Notes: a model not told the origin generated them from the letters alone. DNA of 64,000 nucleotides from Gibbula magus (GCA_936450465.1 OW388292.1:29214368-29278367), one strand, 5' to 3'. Positions 1-13,582 are shown, counted from the first letter of the stretch. Numbers and translations are program-made.

Positions 1-2624
1 CACGTGTAATGTCTAGTAGAAGTTGGAGTAACGTGTAACCATAACATGACGTCATGATTACCACATGGCTATGGATGTATATGAGTGGTAACTTTTTTTT
101 TGCTGTAGCTGCTGTAACATTACACTTCGAAAATAGTATTTTCTTTTAAAAATGATCATTTTGCTCTTTCATGTACACAATAGGAGCTATAGTCACAATC
201 TAATAGAATCATTCATCCTGGGTGTGACATCATGGTCACCTTCTGACTTTTGTTTGACTTTGTTCAGAAAATCTGCTCAGACTACTCCAAGTCAAAATAT
301 AGTACGATACCTATCTTTATGACTTGTATATTTAGCAATAACGTGGAAACGACGATCAATTTATCAGGCGTATCACAGTAAAGAAACGGAAATTGCCAAT
401 CACGATCTCATAACATGAAAAACAAGGTATAAAATGTCCATAACATCAACATTCGAAGTTTTCCCAGGGGGAACGTGTTGGCTTGATGATAAGGTTATTA
501 AAATTTAATCAAATACATGAGATTTTAATGCGTTTTAAGTTTGTCTAGTGTTCCAGTAATCGAGACCTATGTGGAGATATAACTTTCAGATAAGACATCC
601 CTAGACAGTTCTGTTTATATTACCAGGCATTCATTCAGTGTAGTTTCGGACGGAAGCCAAGTATAATCATATTCCACTGCTGCTTATACCATTAATTCTT
701 CAAGTTTGGATGCGAGTACGAAGGTGAATGCAAAGTATTGTCTCGCTCTGGCGCTTTTCCAGATAGATTAATGTTTTTCGTGAGAAAATACTCCCCTGTG
801 AAGAAAAAACGTGACTGAATATACCTTAAATATTTTATATGGTTTTATTTTGAGATTGGGGAGGAAAGGTTACCTCATGAGAATTACTCAGAAATGAGAC
901 TTACCTGTTCACCTCTTCTGACGTTTTCACTTACCAAAACAACAACGTTATCATGTCATAGACAAAATAATATGTAGTTGCATGTTTATTTTGTGCAGTT
1001 TTAAAATGTTGTGCTCACCAAATACGTTTTCGGGATTTAGCAAATAACACCATGTTGATGTACATTGAAAACTTGACTTAATGAGTTTTCATGATGAGAA
1101 ATTCAAACCACTTCAAGGCCAAGTATACTGCTCATTCCATTTTGAATCTAAACTACCAGGCAAAAGAAAGTACTCATCTAAGTTAGTTTCAATTAATTAA
1201 ATATTTAAAAGAAAGCAGATGCATTTGACTATAGCATGCTGCAATAATATGTATCTGCAGTATTTGAATGAATTAATTGGTGACTGTGGTTAAATTTTAA
1301 ATTCGTTGTTTGATGAAGACAGATAAGAAATTAAATTTAAATATTGTAAATGTGTGCAGAATCAGGCACAATTATTAATTTTCACATAGAATATGTCTTT
1401 TACAATGTATGTAAGTTGTGTATCATCAAAACATCTTTTCAAAGGAACTTAAAATTTAAAATGTCATATTTTTTTTATAAATCTAAAAAAACATGTAGAA
1501 GTTTTCTTTGACTGCTGACTAAACACCAATACTTTTCAGCTTTAGATTATGGCATCGAAAAGTTGAGATATTTGCTATTGAAAATCATACATATGATAAA
1601 ATGAACTGAAATGAGTACTTTACGTTGCCTATCATAATCATACAGCGCAAACGAAAGTGACATCTATGTAACTTGAAGCAGAATGAGAACATTCTACACC
1701 CCTTTTAAAAAAGTGTCATCAATCCCCGGCGGTGGTAAATTATAATATTGAACGAAAACATGACGTATAAAGAAAACAGAACAATGTAAAAGCTGTCATT
1801 GTTCATTGCTTATATGTCTACCAATAATTAAAAGAAATAAACGTATGAATATTGTGAATTGCAGAATCTACCAAAAGGAAAGAACAAGGTGCCATTGCTA
1901 TAAATTAGTATTTTTTAAGTCTTAATGTATATACATTGTTGAAATTTCATGTTGATAAATATCTTGTGATTTATAAAACAACAAGATAAGAAAGCTTGAA
2001 AGAACACAAAGCGTAATACTGACGAACCCAAACCTGTTCGTACTCCTATCTATAGGTGAGCAGTGAAACCTATATGGTACTACTTCTTTATTCCATGTTA
2101 TACCTATCGGCATTTCTATCAGTTTTCGGCTCCAATACATTAATCTTACTTTCTCATATGCATTATATATATATATATATCATGCCAAAAACGTTATAAA
2201 GTACCCAATCACCTCCTCGGCTTTCTGTCGCAGGTAAGTGCGTATTTAAACATTCATGTTCTGTTGACAAGAGCACGTGCCTGCTTTTCCTGCCATGCGT
2301 AAACTACATTCCTAACACCTTACATGATGAAGGTAACTGGTTGTGAAATATTTATGACGGTAATCTCACTTTGACATGTAAAGACAGAATGCTCCATGAC
2401 TGATGCGTTTCGTGTTCTTCAAACCATGACAACACATAATTTGTTTTTCATCTATTGTGCAATGTTGCTAGGAAAATAGCATCACTAATAACAGCAGTGA
2501 AACTCCTCGTCTCGTGGGATAGGAAATGAAATAATGAAGCAATGATGCTACTGCATGATAAAAAGTGCAAACGTACTGTGTCACGGTGTGAGATTTCGTA
2601 ATGTGTTTTTTAAAAACATTATTA

Positions 2625-2627
<3 letters not shown>
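1..2627. other. AT-rich non-coding stretch
   Basis: I see no supportable gene here. All six frames are closed by frequent stops, and base composition is strongly AT-rich with scattered A- and T-runs. The only structured element is a short (AT)n tract at about 2164-2180. The function is unknown; it is either intergenic or the intron of a gene lying outside the window. Confidence 0.6.
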
Positions 2628-2676
<49 letters not shown>

Positions 2677-2742
2677 GACAGAGAGAGACAGACAGACAGA
2701 CAGACAGAGAGACAGAGACAGACAGAGAGACAGTGATAGAGA
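2628..2742. repeat. GA / CAGA compound microsatellite
   Basis: A pure (GA)n run of about 40 bases passes into an imperfect mixture of GAGACA, CAGA and GACA units ending near 2742. The overlapping open frames (Arg-Glu and Arg-Asp repeats) are artefacts of the repeat. It is likely length-polymorphic. Confidence 0.95.
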
Positions 2743-5186
2743 GTCAAAAAGACATTCCGTTAAATATCTATTTGATAATTATGCATGCCTGTTTCCATTT
2801 TGTCCAAAGTGAGAGATTGTGGTTACCACGAATCCTAAGATAACACGAATTGATGTGCATAATGACATCACTGAATGCAATCGTATCACTTTGACCAACT
2901 GTAAATGTAACATTTAGATGAAACTATCTATGTACATGCTTCTCTGAATACTCGCAAGGGAATGATTCACGCACCTGATGAGTTTTTACCCTTGAATAAA
3001 AACCCTGCCATGTTTCAGATGAAAAGGATGCATTACACTCGACAGACTAAATGAAACGTTTCGATATCGTAAAGGTAACGTTAACCAGGATGCATATCAC
3101 AAATCTCCAGATTTCTTAACTCGTAAAACCGAGCCTAGACACTTCACGGGCCTGTCCAACAGATAGTGTTTCCTGGGCTAAATGGAAGGCTTAAACAGAG
3201 GCCTTGCCATTAAGATCCGTCTGACAGACAAAGCAGCAACTTGATGCCTCTCTAAGCAAAGAGGTGACAAAACATGATGACGTCTCAACAAACATGGCGG
3301 CCGAGACACCCATTAGGTAACACTGTACCATAATTAATCCAAGCACCCTCTGGAAAGGTCGACCACTTTTATCTCTCCTTTTCTTTCTTTCATCCCCTGG
3401 ATATCCGTAGGAAGCCTAAGTAAAGAAGGTTGTTAAAGAGGTGAGACGTTTGCATTCAGTCTCACAGGTGGGGGCTGGGTAGAGTTGCACCTTCAGACGC
3501 GCATGTAAAGGGGTTACCTGTAGGCAGGATACTCGAGTCAAGGTCTTCGTATACAGAAAGGTTGGATCTTGTTGTACGCACAAGAAAAGAAGCATATCAC
3601 ACATAGAATACTGGGTTGTCTTCAAAAAGGGAGAAATTAATGACAAATATTGATTGAAGATTGTTTTTATTATCACGCAAAAGGGTAACACAAATTAGAA
3701 CATCTCTGTTAGGAGTGGGATGTTTGTTTTCATAAAGTTTGTTTATCATTTGTGGGTTACAGGCAGGGACACTCACATCAAAAGTAAACGGTGATTATTA
3801 TGCATTGGAACAGGTACTCAAATGTACTGAATTATTTTGCTGAAATCAACAAAGAAGTTTTTGATTGAACATTTTTATTTTTAAGAGCCAACATTAGAGC
3901 CAACACGTTCTCATTTTGGAATAAATTTTTAAAATTTCGATTAAAATTCTTTCTGCGGGAAAAGTTTTTTCCAGAAACTGGACCCATGGAGTCTGCAGAC
4001 AACTGGCGGTATCACTATTAGTAACTGTCGTAACGTTATATATGTGATTTATAATGACCTGTCGCCTATATGATGGAATGGAACTAGAACATACAGTTTA
4101 AGAACATATCAGTGAAACGAGTGAGTGGCTAGATACAGTTACCATTCACGAGTTTCATAAATATGCCATTAAACGGGACTGAGTTTCGTATTTTATTTAT
4201 AACTCGCTGATTTAAATCACGCTATATTGCACGAAACTCGTTGGTAAATAGGACACTCGCCATTGCGGCGCTTCATGTTGTGTTTGATTGTATTATGATG
4301 TGTACAGTATATAATATGCCTATGACCCCATTACCGAATATACATCTACTAGTCATGTTTAACCATTATTACCCGATCGTAAACAGCAACATCTTCAAGG
4401 GGTGAGTAATAAAGACAAATAAAAGAAACTCTACTTGTCTACTAGAATGAATATTATGAATATTAATGTATACATTAGCGAAACACACGTGAGTTGCACT
4501 ATTTGCTACATGATGCTACTAGAATGCTGAAGAGACAAGAAATAAAACAATTACTGGAAGTGCATGCATTGACAAAACTAGGGGCAATCATAGTACATGA
4601 ACAAGTGTGTAAAACTATACAGTCTATAACAGGTTATTTGGTTTCTGCTCGTAAACATTTAGTACATTCTTAATCATTGCCTGAATGTTACCATTGGAAG
4701 CATAGGGTAACACATGTAGATTGAATCATTAACCACATATACCCAATTAGCTCAATACAACACACATGTATGTCCGATTTATTTAAAATGTACTAACTGT
4801 GCTTTTTACAATCCTTATTACACGGATGTCACACATGTGATATTGGTATTTCCATGTTTAGTTGTTAGCGTTGTAACGATGAGCTGTATGTACATAATAT
4901 ATTATTGTCATTTATCAGGAAGATTATTGCATAATTACTGAATTCACGAAATATATAGCACGTCGTAAGTTTGTTGGATCTGAGAAAGATAAAGGTAGGA
5001 TGTTATTCTATTTATTAATAGATCATGCGTATATGCTTTATAAGTGAACATGGCAAACACAAGATGTTATAATACGTAAAACATTGTTAAAATGATGCAG
5101 TTGCTACACTTTTGTGTAATACATTTGTTAAATTCCATCTAGTATAGGAGTGTGATCAAACAAAGCCCTATATAGTATGTACAGTA
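2743..5186. other. Non-coding stretch with no recognised feature
   Basis: The sequence is AT-rich, with no frame longer than about 90 codons and none with a coding-like signature. A short direct repeat of AGAGCCAACA occurs near 3882-3904. Nothing else could be supported. Confidence 0.55.
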
Positions 5187-5230
5187 TGAGAAGAAGAAGA
5201 ACGTTTATTCAAGGCCTCATGGCCAAAAGT
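5187..5230 (-). mobile_element. Retroposon-like 3' end, minus strand (hairpin, AATAAA, TTC tail)
   Basis: Read on the minus strand, the order is a small perfect hairpin (GGCC-ATGA-GGCC, plus-strand 5213-5224), then TTGAATAAACG containing a polyadenylation-type AATAAA, then a (TTC)n run (plus-strand 5188-5201). A hairpin followed by AATAAA and a simple-repeat tail is typical of the 3' ends of non-LTR retroposons and their SINEs. The 5' part is not recognisable, so this may be a heavily truncated copy. Confidence 0.4.
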
Positions 5231-5385
5231 ACACTATTTTATATACAATTGTCAGTGCACATGGACATCGAAGTGGCTATTTACATAGGAAGATTACGTT
5301 TCAAGAAAATTATGATCCTATTATTAAGGGATTATTCTTCACTTCAGTGTTTAAATCTCTGCTCGGTCTAATGACGTCTTCACTG

Positions 5386-5700
5386 CTGGCACCGAACACT
5401 GAAGTGCCCTTGAAGGCTTTCCAATGTCTGGAATAGTTGATCTGGTTACAAGAAGCCTACCTTCAATAGGTCAAGAGTCTTACTCAAGCATTTGTAAACC
5501 TTCCGTGTCAACCTCGTGGTGTTAATGGACTGTAATTCCAAATGCCAAGATGCCATTGAGATTTTAATTCGTTTTCTGAAAGGAACCGATGGATGACATC
5601 GAAGGCAATCTGGTCGATCCAGAGCCGGTGGTTAGTTCCAGCATTGTGTACAGATCCGGGGCTCAGGGAGGGATCGACTCCCGACATCAATTTGGAGGGA
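5386..5700. other. Moderately GC-rich unique block
   Basis: This block is less AT-rich than its neighbours and free of simple repeats. The minus-strand frame at 5508-5690 has no recognisable domain and I do not call it a gene. It could be an old repeat or a conserved non-coding element; the sequence alone does not decide. Confidence 0.25.
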
Positions 5701-6504
5701 AATAATCCTATTCACGTCTCACTTTGACTTAATGAAAAAAGTATTTGACTCTGTAAGTGCTTGTCTGTGGTAAATGTGACGGTTCAATATACAGTGATTA
5801 CAGATCAACTTTTACTTGTCTTGTCTAAGAAGCGATGAAATCTAGTTTATTGAACAAAATTAGGAGTTATGTTATCAATAAGATAAATACAATATTGAGA
5901 TACTTGTGGATAGTGTGTTTATCTCCAGAGCAATACATAATGTGTTGCATCAAATAAGGGATTCATATTGTAATGATCGATGAACTAACCATTCATAAAA
6001 ATAACTTGTTTGACAAATGTCATTTGAATAATTTACCATTAGCTCTGTCTAACAAGATTCATTCTTCTACGGAGAATATGATGCACATATTGAACATAAC
6101 TTTAAGCAGGGTACTTTGGCAACTATCCCCACAAGTCACAAAGCGCGCCACTCTCAGTCACTAGCTAATTTATGCCTTGCTCTAGCTCACACTTTGAAGT
6201 TAACATATAGCGCGCTGCTATGCCAAGCAGATACAAGTTAACCATATACAGCAATGCTTAAATTAGCCAGTGACCGGAGACTGGCACGAGTTCTGCCTTG
6301 CGAAGGAAATTTGTAATTGGATAGCTTTCCCCTTTGATATGTCTTTGAGTAATTAAGATTAGTATTGTGCATTGAATTGATGAACAGTATTACGCAGACA
6401 ATCAATATTTAGCTCTACTGCAATCTACAAGCATGCTCGGCCATCAATCCTTGACAAAACGATGAACCCATTGCGCCCATGTAGGTCATTGCGGTCCTCA
6501 TACA

Positions 6505-6861
6505 ATGCTTGTGTTCAAGAATGATCGTCTTGTGATGACATCCAGCCAAACGATGAAAGTCAGGAAACGACATACCAAGGACGTCGTCAGAATGTTTGCG
6601 CTTCCGTGGATACCCCTGCTACAATTATCGCCCAGAAGCATCCCGGATGGAGACAAGCCAGAAGAACGAGGGGTTATGTCAGAGGAGATGCCAAGGAATG
6701 CAGAACTGTTTCCTAAAGCCTCCGCCGACCACTTTTACTGCAGCCAGGACACTGGGCGGGATGTGACACTGTGGAGATACCTGCTGATGAGATTAACACC
6801 GATTGAAACAAGCTTTCGTGATGATTCGCAGTCAGATGTACTGCATTTCACATCCTCCTGA
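6505..6861 (+). other. Unassigned 118-codon open frame in a GC-richer island
   Basis: An ATG-initiated frame of 118 codons ending in TGA lies in a locally GC-rich, repeat-free block. It is the longest ATG-started frame in the window that is not made of simple repeat. I recognise no domain, signal peptide or membrane segment. It is hydrophilic, with many Arg, Asp, Glu and Ser residues. No convincing splice-bounded exon structure was seen. It could be a lineage-specific short gene, an exon, a decayed transposon fragment or a chance frame in a GC-rich element. I favour chance or non-coding. Confidence 0.15.
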
Positions 6862-6864
6862 CAT

Positions 6865-7170
6865 AGCAGCATTTCGTTTCTCCAGCCGCGTACCGGGCAT
6901 GCGCAGAGACGGTAAGGGGAGATAAGAGCCGTGGCGCGTGCCTCAATGAACTTTTACGGCTAGGTTTGTCAACATGGTCGCTCTTTGATGGGGGTAAAAA
7001 GGCAGGCGAATGTTTGTGCTTTTCCAATCTTCACACCTAGACAAGAGGTAGCTGTCTCACCCCCGCGCAGTCAGGCAGACCTGATAGAGAGCAGGCGACG
7101 TGAAAGGACTTGCAAAAATGTCTGTCGTCGGCAGGTAGCCGCCAAAAGTGGCGCCCCCTCGTGACACTTA
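6865..7170. promoter_or_regulatory. GC-rich island with NRF1-like and CTCF-like motifs
   Basis: In the middle of AT-rich DNA this block is markedly GC-rich. It contains GCATGCGCAGAG at 6898-6909, close to the NRF1 palindrome core. It also contains TGGCGCCCCCTCGTGA at 7149-7164, whose reverse complement closely resembles the CTCF core (CACNAGGGGGCGCCA type). Repeated CAGGCAG/CAGGTAG-like words lie between them. It could be a promoter or boundary element. No transcript start or ORF can be tied to it with confidence. Confidence 0.35.
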
Positions 7171-10100
7171 CATGAAGTTTGAATATGATCCCCATATATG
7201 AAGGAGAAGCGATTCAATGCATGTTTATCTGTACATAGAGATAATATACAATCTATAGGTCATCTCTTCCAGTGGCAATCCAGACGCTGAAAAGGCAGAC
7301 CTGAAACTATGCACAAAGTCAACATCATACGAAGCTTGCACCCGGGTTGCTTGTTCCACATCACGTTTCATTGAGTTTATGAACACGAACCCCACAATGG
7401 GACACTTCATTGATATATATTGTATTTGGTTGTGGTTTGTACGTTTAATAGTGTTACATGATTTTCACACGTGTCAATTAAATGGTTTATCAAAGCGTGA
7501 GTGTTGGGTGTGTGCACTGTGGAGAAATGTTTTACATAAAGAGGTGTATGTGGTACGTATTTCTTCCGAGTGACATATTGACTGTCAGTTTATAATTTCA
7601 TCTCCAAAACTTATACATGAGCACATTTCATAAAAATATCTTACATTATTATTTTTTTTGTAATCTGATATGTACATGTACGGCATAGTACCACCTATCG
7701 CAAATTGAATATTGGACCGTATATCAACAATATTGAAAACATACTTATTTGACATCATGGACACTTTGAATATTAGACATTTTTCACAGTCGATCCATTT
7801 TGCTTTTTGTTTACCTACAATTTTTTTTTCAAAAATCCTTAGCATTTCATTTCTGAAGGGTAATCTGCATTAAACGATTGAGAGTGGGAACATCATCTAT
7901 ATAGAGATCGATAAAATAAGCCAAAATTTTTAGTATATAAGAATTTACTACAGTAACATTGTTGATTCTATCGCACTGGACAGAATGACTGAACTAAGGT
8001 ATCTAAACGGTTATTGGATCATTGAAAATAATGAAAACAAAACTGGAGCAAAAACGTCTAATTGCCGGACACCTTTTTCATAATTTGTTTACTTACCAGC
8101 GTTACAGAACACGGTTGTATATGTTGATGAATGTTTAAATGACCTTAAATAGCCACAACCAGGAAGGTCATGTTGTAAACTAATCTCAAAGCGAGAAAGA
8201 GATTAGAAGCCACAATCTAGGCTTCAATCAGTTTCGGTCTATCTCAAATCATGACCAAGTGTCATCATTACCGGATTTGGGGATTCGAACCCGTCCTATA
8301 GGAGCAGCCAGATTTAAAACTTTCAAAACAAAGCATTATGAAAGATAGGTCAATTTGTATTCGGCTTAGAAGTTTATAAACTGAGGGACGGGATACTTCA
8401 GAGGGAGGTTTTATCCGGGTCTTTATCACACTTACAAGAATGTATCTCCTGCCTTGGATATAATATCAGTCAAACTAAAGGTCGTAGTGTCTACTGTTTG
8501 TCACATGTCATGAACAGAGTGATAGCAATTGGACATGTATCTAGATTTCTAGAATTGTATGGCCGAGATCGAATCCCCAGTCAACCCTAAAGTTTAGTCC
8601 ACAAAAAATACTGTATTTAGTGAAGTCGCGAAGAATAATCCATTACGTCAAAGACAACAATGTCATAACATTATTATTTTGAAAAACTGGCCATGGTCGA
8701 ATATTTCCATATCTACAAATTTGCTTCACCTCGGTTTCAAATGATTTGATGAAAATATGGTTAATACGACTTAAACAAGTCATAGTTACTAGATAGAAAA
8801 AGAGTAGCTTCAATCATCAAGCGTTTTGCAATAAAGTAAGCGTCGTACTCTCCAATTTATCTCATGTGAAAATTAATAGTGATTAGAAACTAGTTCAGGT
8901 CAAACTAAGTAAACCGATTCAATGGGGTTTTTCTAGTGCATTCATGCTTTCCCCAGCAAGGTCAGTTTACTTATCACATAATCTGATATAGTTCAATTCT
9001 TTGACCACAATGGTCAACGCGTGTACTTGTACATATATGGTTTACCTATGACCATGGTTTGATTACCAAGAATGAACCTAGTTGGGGACTGCATATACTG
9101 TAAGGCACATTAGCACTATATAACTCTGCATGTTAGAACGGGTACAATGGCATGTTTAGCTAGCCGGGATTTCATTAATTGACAAATCGAAATAAGGTCG
9201 ATGAAACAATCTAAGACAGTGAAATTTAAATGCTGTTTTGTGTAGCGTTGGTATATTAACCCTGACCAAAGTCGGTAAAAAATGTGACGGAGGCAATATA
9301 TGATGCTTACAAAATAATTGACAAAGCAACGAATTACCAAGTTAAGCTATATATTAGAGCCCCGTGCTCACGCTTCAGTTGTAGTAGCGATTTCAGGTTG
9401 TTCAACTAACAGCATTAAAACACCCGAGTTGCAACAACTGCCAATCATAAATGAAGATTATACAGGTTTAACAACACAAATTGTTACTACAAGTCGTAAA
9501 GTGAAAACGAAAAGTCAGATTTCTCATTCTGTGAATTTATTTATGTAAAATAAATTTGGACAAACGTCATTTTACCGCCTAACAATAACCATAAGAACAT
9601 GAATGGTGTAAACATACTATATGAGTTGTTACGAAGACTGAATGTACATGTAGGTTCACTCTCCCTGCGTACCTGGCTTGCACCTGAACTGATCAACGCT
9701 GCGGCCCTTTTGATCTTGGGTCTTATCATACCTGACTGTGTTAGTAGTGAAACTATGAAACGTTAATGAAAACGTTTAAATTTCATCTCCCGCATATACG
9801 TAGTCTTTACTGAATTTGAAAATTGATAGATCAGCGAATGAATGATATTAGCAGGGGGAGGTTTTACTCTATAAAATCAATTGAGTTTTATTAGCAATAA
9901 AACTTTGAAAAAAACCATTTGACTAAAGTAACTTATAACAACATATAATACCACATTTAAGGCCATGATAAACATGGTGTGTCATATAGAAATAGTTTCA
10001 CATAAGATCAAACATAACCGATATCATATGTTTTATATGTGCATATATTCCGTTTGCTTAACAGCCAATGTCAGAAAATTATTTAAACTTGACACCGGCC

Positions 10101-12131
10101 GTAAGACATGCCTGCCTTGTGTCACTGTGCTAAAATCGTGTAACACACTTGCTCGTGTATTAATCTCTCCTCACGAATACATGTTTGGTCATGCAAGTTG
10201 AAAACGTTCATGTCGTTTTCATTAAATAATGATTTTGCATGGTCCTAACTCAAAACCGCATCATAAATGTTTCAGTTTTAAGTGCAATAAATGTTTGCTG
10301 TACAAGGTCAAGGTCCCAAACCGCGCTGCATGACTAATATCAAGATCGAAATGACCTTTATCTACATTGATCATGTTTCTTTTTCTCAAATTTACTTTTT
10401 TTAAGTGTCATTGCAACACGTTTCGGTACTTAACATTGTGACAACCAGTCTAGACCAGCACGAGCAGTTCTTTTCCTTTAGTTTCATTCAATATTTTTCT
10501 ACTTACCAAGTAAGCAACAGTGAATAAAAATTAAATTATCATCATGCAAGATTTGATAAACAATGTAGATAAATGAATAGGTTTAAGAAAACTCCAATCG
10601 TCGATTAAGCTAATAAGGCATTGGAATTACTCATTGCTGTCTAAACTGAGTTTTCCAAAATGTGGGATTGGCTTTCAAAATGAAAAGAAAAAAGAAAGTG
10701 CAAATAATTGGTCAGACGACCCCCGTCTTCTTTAAGATATGGAGGAGTGGACATGATGATGTAGAACCAGAAGAGCAGAAAATATAGATGATTTCAAATC
10801 ACGGGAAAGGAGGCCCATCCTTCTTTTTCTTTCAACGTCATAGTGTAAATATATTATCTCATCATTTTCGCTGAATTCAAGAATATTGGCGTTAGTCATA
10901 CATAAATAGATGCGTCTGACATATGTAAAATTATGTTTGCCTTTCGAAAATATTAACTGTTCTTTACTTTAAAAGGATGAGAGCAAGATAGTGAATATCG
11001 AAACACAATTTTCAAATCGCATTATGTGTTATGTACATACACTGTTATCATATTCAATGAATACTATTGACATAAACTGTTTCAGTTTTCAATGAATGCT
11101 ATGTGTGACGCGTATTCATTACATGCTATCATATGTGTAATGATATCAATCAGTTATTGTCTACTGAATTAATAAGTGATGCATGGAAGTGTTTAATCAT
11201 GATTGTTTCTGAACCTGGCATCACATCTCATCACTAAGAAAACTCCCAATAACAAGATTCCACTATACTCCGTTAGGATATGACAAACAAAAACTATTTG
11301 CTTCACCTCGAAGATAAGTAGTACCAAGAAGCCTTACTTATGTTACATATATAGTAAATACTATTCATTACCATGGTCATACGACTGTCTCAGTGTTAAA
11401 TCTAAGCCCAGTGTCTTTCACGGAGGAAAAATGGTTGATATTTGGATTCAATGCATATATGAAATCAATTGTATTGGTCACACATGACTGTCTGGGAAGT
11501 AGAAATGAACTAACTTAGAATATATACCCTAATCCTAGAAATATATATAGTGGATATTTACATTACGTCAAAAACTAACTTTTAGTACCATTTGCAAAGT
11601 TAAGTACAAAGAAGTAATATGTAATATTTACACAATGCACCCAGGACACTGTAACATAACTGAGGTAACATTGATACACTTGATATATTGTTGTTGGCCA
11701 GTTTTTAATGAGTCGTGTAATATTTGAAATTCTTCCCCAGCGCAGCAATGTTGAACGTATCATTATGTGACATGCCTCGTGATATATAATCCGTCATTTC
11801 AAAAGAAGTGGGAATGTGGCTCAAGCAAGAAATACAGCTTGATGTTTTCTTTGCAGAACATTCTACTGGTTTTGAGGACGTAACCATTTAACATGAAGAC
11901 TCTCTTCATATTTCTCAGAAATGTTTTCGTGTAAACGTTTTAAAATGAGTAATGGATGTCAAACCAAAATGCATCACTTTCAATTTCTTAACGCTATGGT
12001 CTGATATTTGGAATGACTTACATTCCTGATGACCCTGTCTAATACACGAGAGTTTCTCAGACCAAGGTCCCCAACTTGATTATCATCGGATTATTGGAGA
12101 CCCGTCATTTATTGTTGATATTTCATTTGAG
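7171..12131. other. Long AT-rich non-coding stretch
   Basis: I found no supportable gene. Two tRNA-like B-box words are present: GGGTTCGAATCC on the minus strand at about 8280-8291, and a weaker GATCGAATCC on the plus strand at about 8568-8577. Neither has a recognisable A box, so they may be remnants of degenerate SINEs. A nuclear-receptor-like word CAAGGTCAAGGTC lies at 10303-10315. The rest is unique AT-rich sequence. Confidence 0.5.
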
Positions 12132-12475
12132 TACAGGGGGCAGCAGTGCAGTGATTCGCGTGTTCGGCTTTGGATCAAGAGGTTCGGGGTTCGCATCCCT
12201 CCAGGTATCTGGTAACTTTGTCTACTGTAGACTGTTCTGCATGCAGTAAGTTTTTAATGTAATGCTGCATTGATTTTCAGCATGTTCAGTGCGGTATCAT
12301 CCATTGTTTGCTAGTTCCAGTCGGTGCCTGCTGGTTTCATCGTATTGCATGTAGCCACAATGGTGTTGTGAGCTTTCTTCCTGCAATAATACTTGCCGCA
12401 GTGATGTAAGTTAAATACTCTTGAAAACGGCAGTCTGACCTCACCTATCCTAATCTCATCTCACTTGGACACGCA
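12132..12475 (+). mobile_element. tRNA-derived SINE, near full length
   Basis: The head has an A-box-like word (AGTGCAGTGATTCG, from 12145) and a good B box, GGTTCGCATCC, at 12188-12198. The 43-base spacing between the start of the A box and the B box is that of a real tRNA. The T-arm is partly pairable (GGGG with CCCT), but no complete tRNA cloverleaf or acceptor stem is evident, so this is a SINE head and not a tRNA gene. About 200 bases of tRNA-unrelated body follow. The 3' end is TACTCTTGAAAACGGC followed by a degenerate TCACCTATCC/CTCATCTCAC tail. The same 3' end recurs at 42016-42075. No target-site duplication could be confirmed by eye. Confidence 0.7.
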
Positions 12476-13060
12476 GAAATTACAAGAGCGTGCTTGCACT
12501 TTATTTATTTCATTGACGCATATTGTGTTTGACGAAATAGAGTTCATAACATTATACTTTATTTTTATACAACAAAATATATTTGATTTTTATGTAAAAA
12601 TGCTTTATGACTTAGTGTTATGCAAACATTTTAGAAACGAACTTATTGTTTCTATACCACAATAAATCCAATTCCATTTCCCCAACAGTAGAAATTACTA
12701 AAGAGTTGAAATAAATGAAATAATTTCAAATCATTAAAGTAACATGTAACATATAACAATTTACTATCTAAATATATTTCAAAAGGTGAAGCCTCTGTCA
12801 CGCAAGCAGTTTGACAAGAAAGATACATTTCATCCAATTGAACAATACAGGACGTTAATCAATGACCATGACGTCATCAGCTTTCACGTAACCAGGAACA
12901 TTAATGTCGTATTTGTGGATGGATTTACCTGACAAGAATTCCTATCGACTAATGTCCTGCACGGTCATTTACCAATGTCTGTCCATTGTTCGGGGCGACC
13001 ATGCGGAAGAAAGGTAATCTGGCCACACCACAAACCAAGCCATTTGCACGGTCCGCCTAT

Positions 13061-13198
13061 CAGGTGATGTGATCTGGCCTTGCATCAATAGTCCGACGCT
13101 GGTCCGGTGCAGATTAATTGATTTACCTGTAGTGGTCAGCACAATACCTTGACTATATTTACCCATACCCGTTCACCTGTGCAAGGTTTTCACACCTG
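13061..13198. promoter_or_regulatory. CAGGTR cluster
   Basis: Four matches to CAGGTG/CAGGTA on either strand lie within 138 bases: CAGGTG at 13061, TACCTG at 13124, CACCTG at 13174 and CACCTG at 13193. Such E-box-type words are bound by Snail/ZEB/E-protein families in animals. The regulatory role is inferred only from motif density. Confidence 0.25.
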
Positions 13199-13582
13199 GT
13201 ATGACCCGTTTGTTACCTTTCCACGGATTGGAGGTATTTAGTTGCCAGATTAAGAAGTGGAGGGTCTCATAGGCAGAGGTACAATGCAAGTCAAATAGTG
13301 CTTGAGATATTGTGTGGGGAACAGACTTCCGTTTGTGTACTCCATGGTGGCATGGGAAATTACACCGTCTTTTAAACACATAAATCTTGCAATTTTCAAA
13401 TACAAATATATAAAAATAGTATCATTTCATGTGTAGCATTTTGTATTAATAATCGCTGACCATACTAAAAATTTAAAATGTTTATGGAATGTAGATCCAT
13501 AATTGAGATATGATTGAAAATGTAAATAGTAAGACATTGTTCAAAGGCATTTATATAATCCTGTATTAACAAAATAGTTCAA

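Noticed and set aside
2555..2843. Arg/Glu/Asp repeat frames
   Set aside because: They are produced by the GA/CAGA microsatellite.
10301..10317. CAAGGTCAAGGTC as a nuclear-receptor response element
   Set aside because: Such AGGTCA repeats are common as simple-repeat debris; a single isolated instance is not enough.
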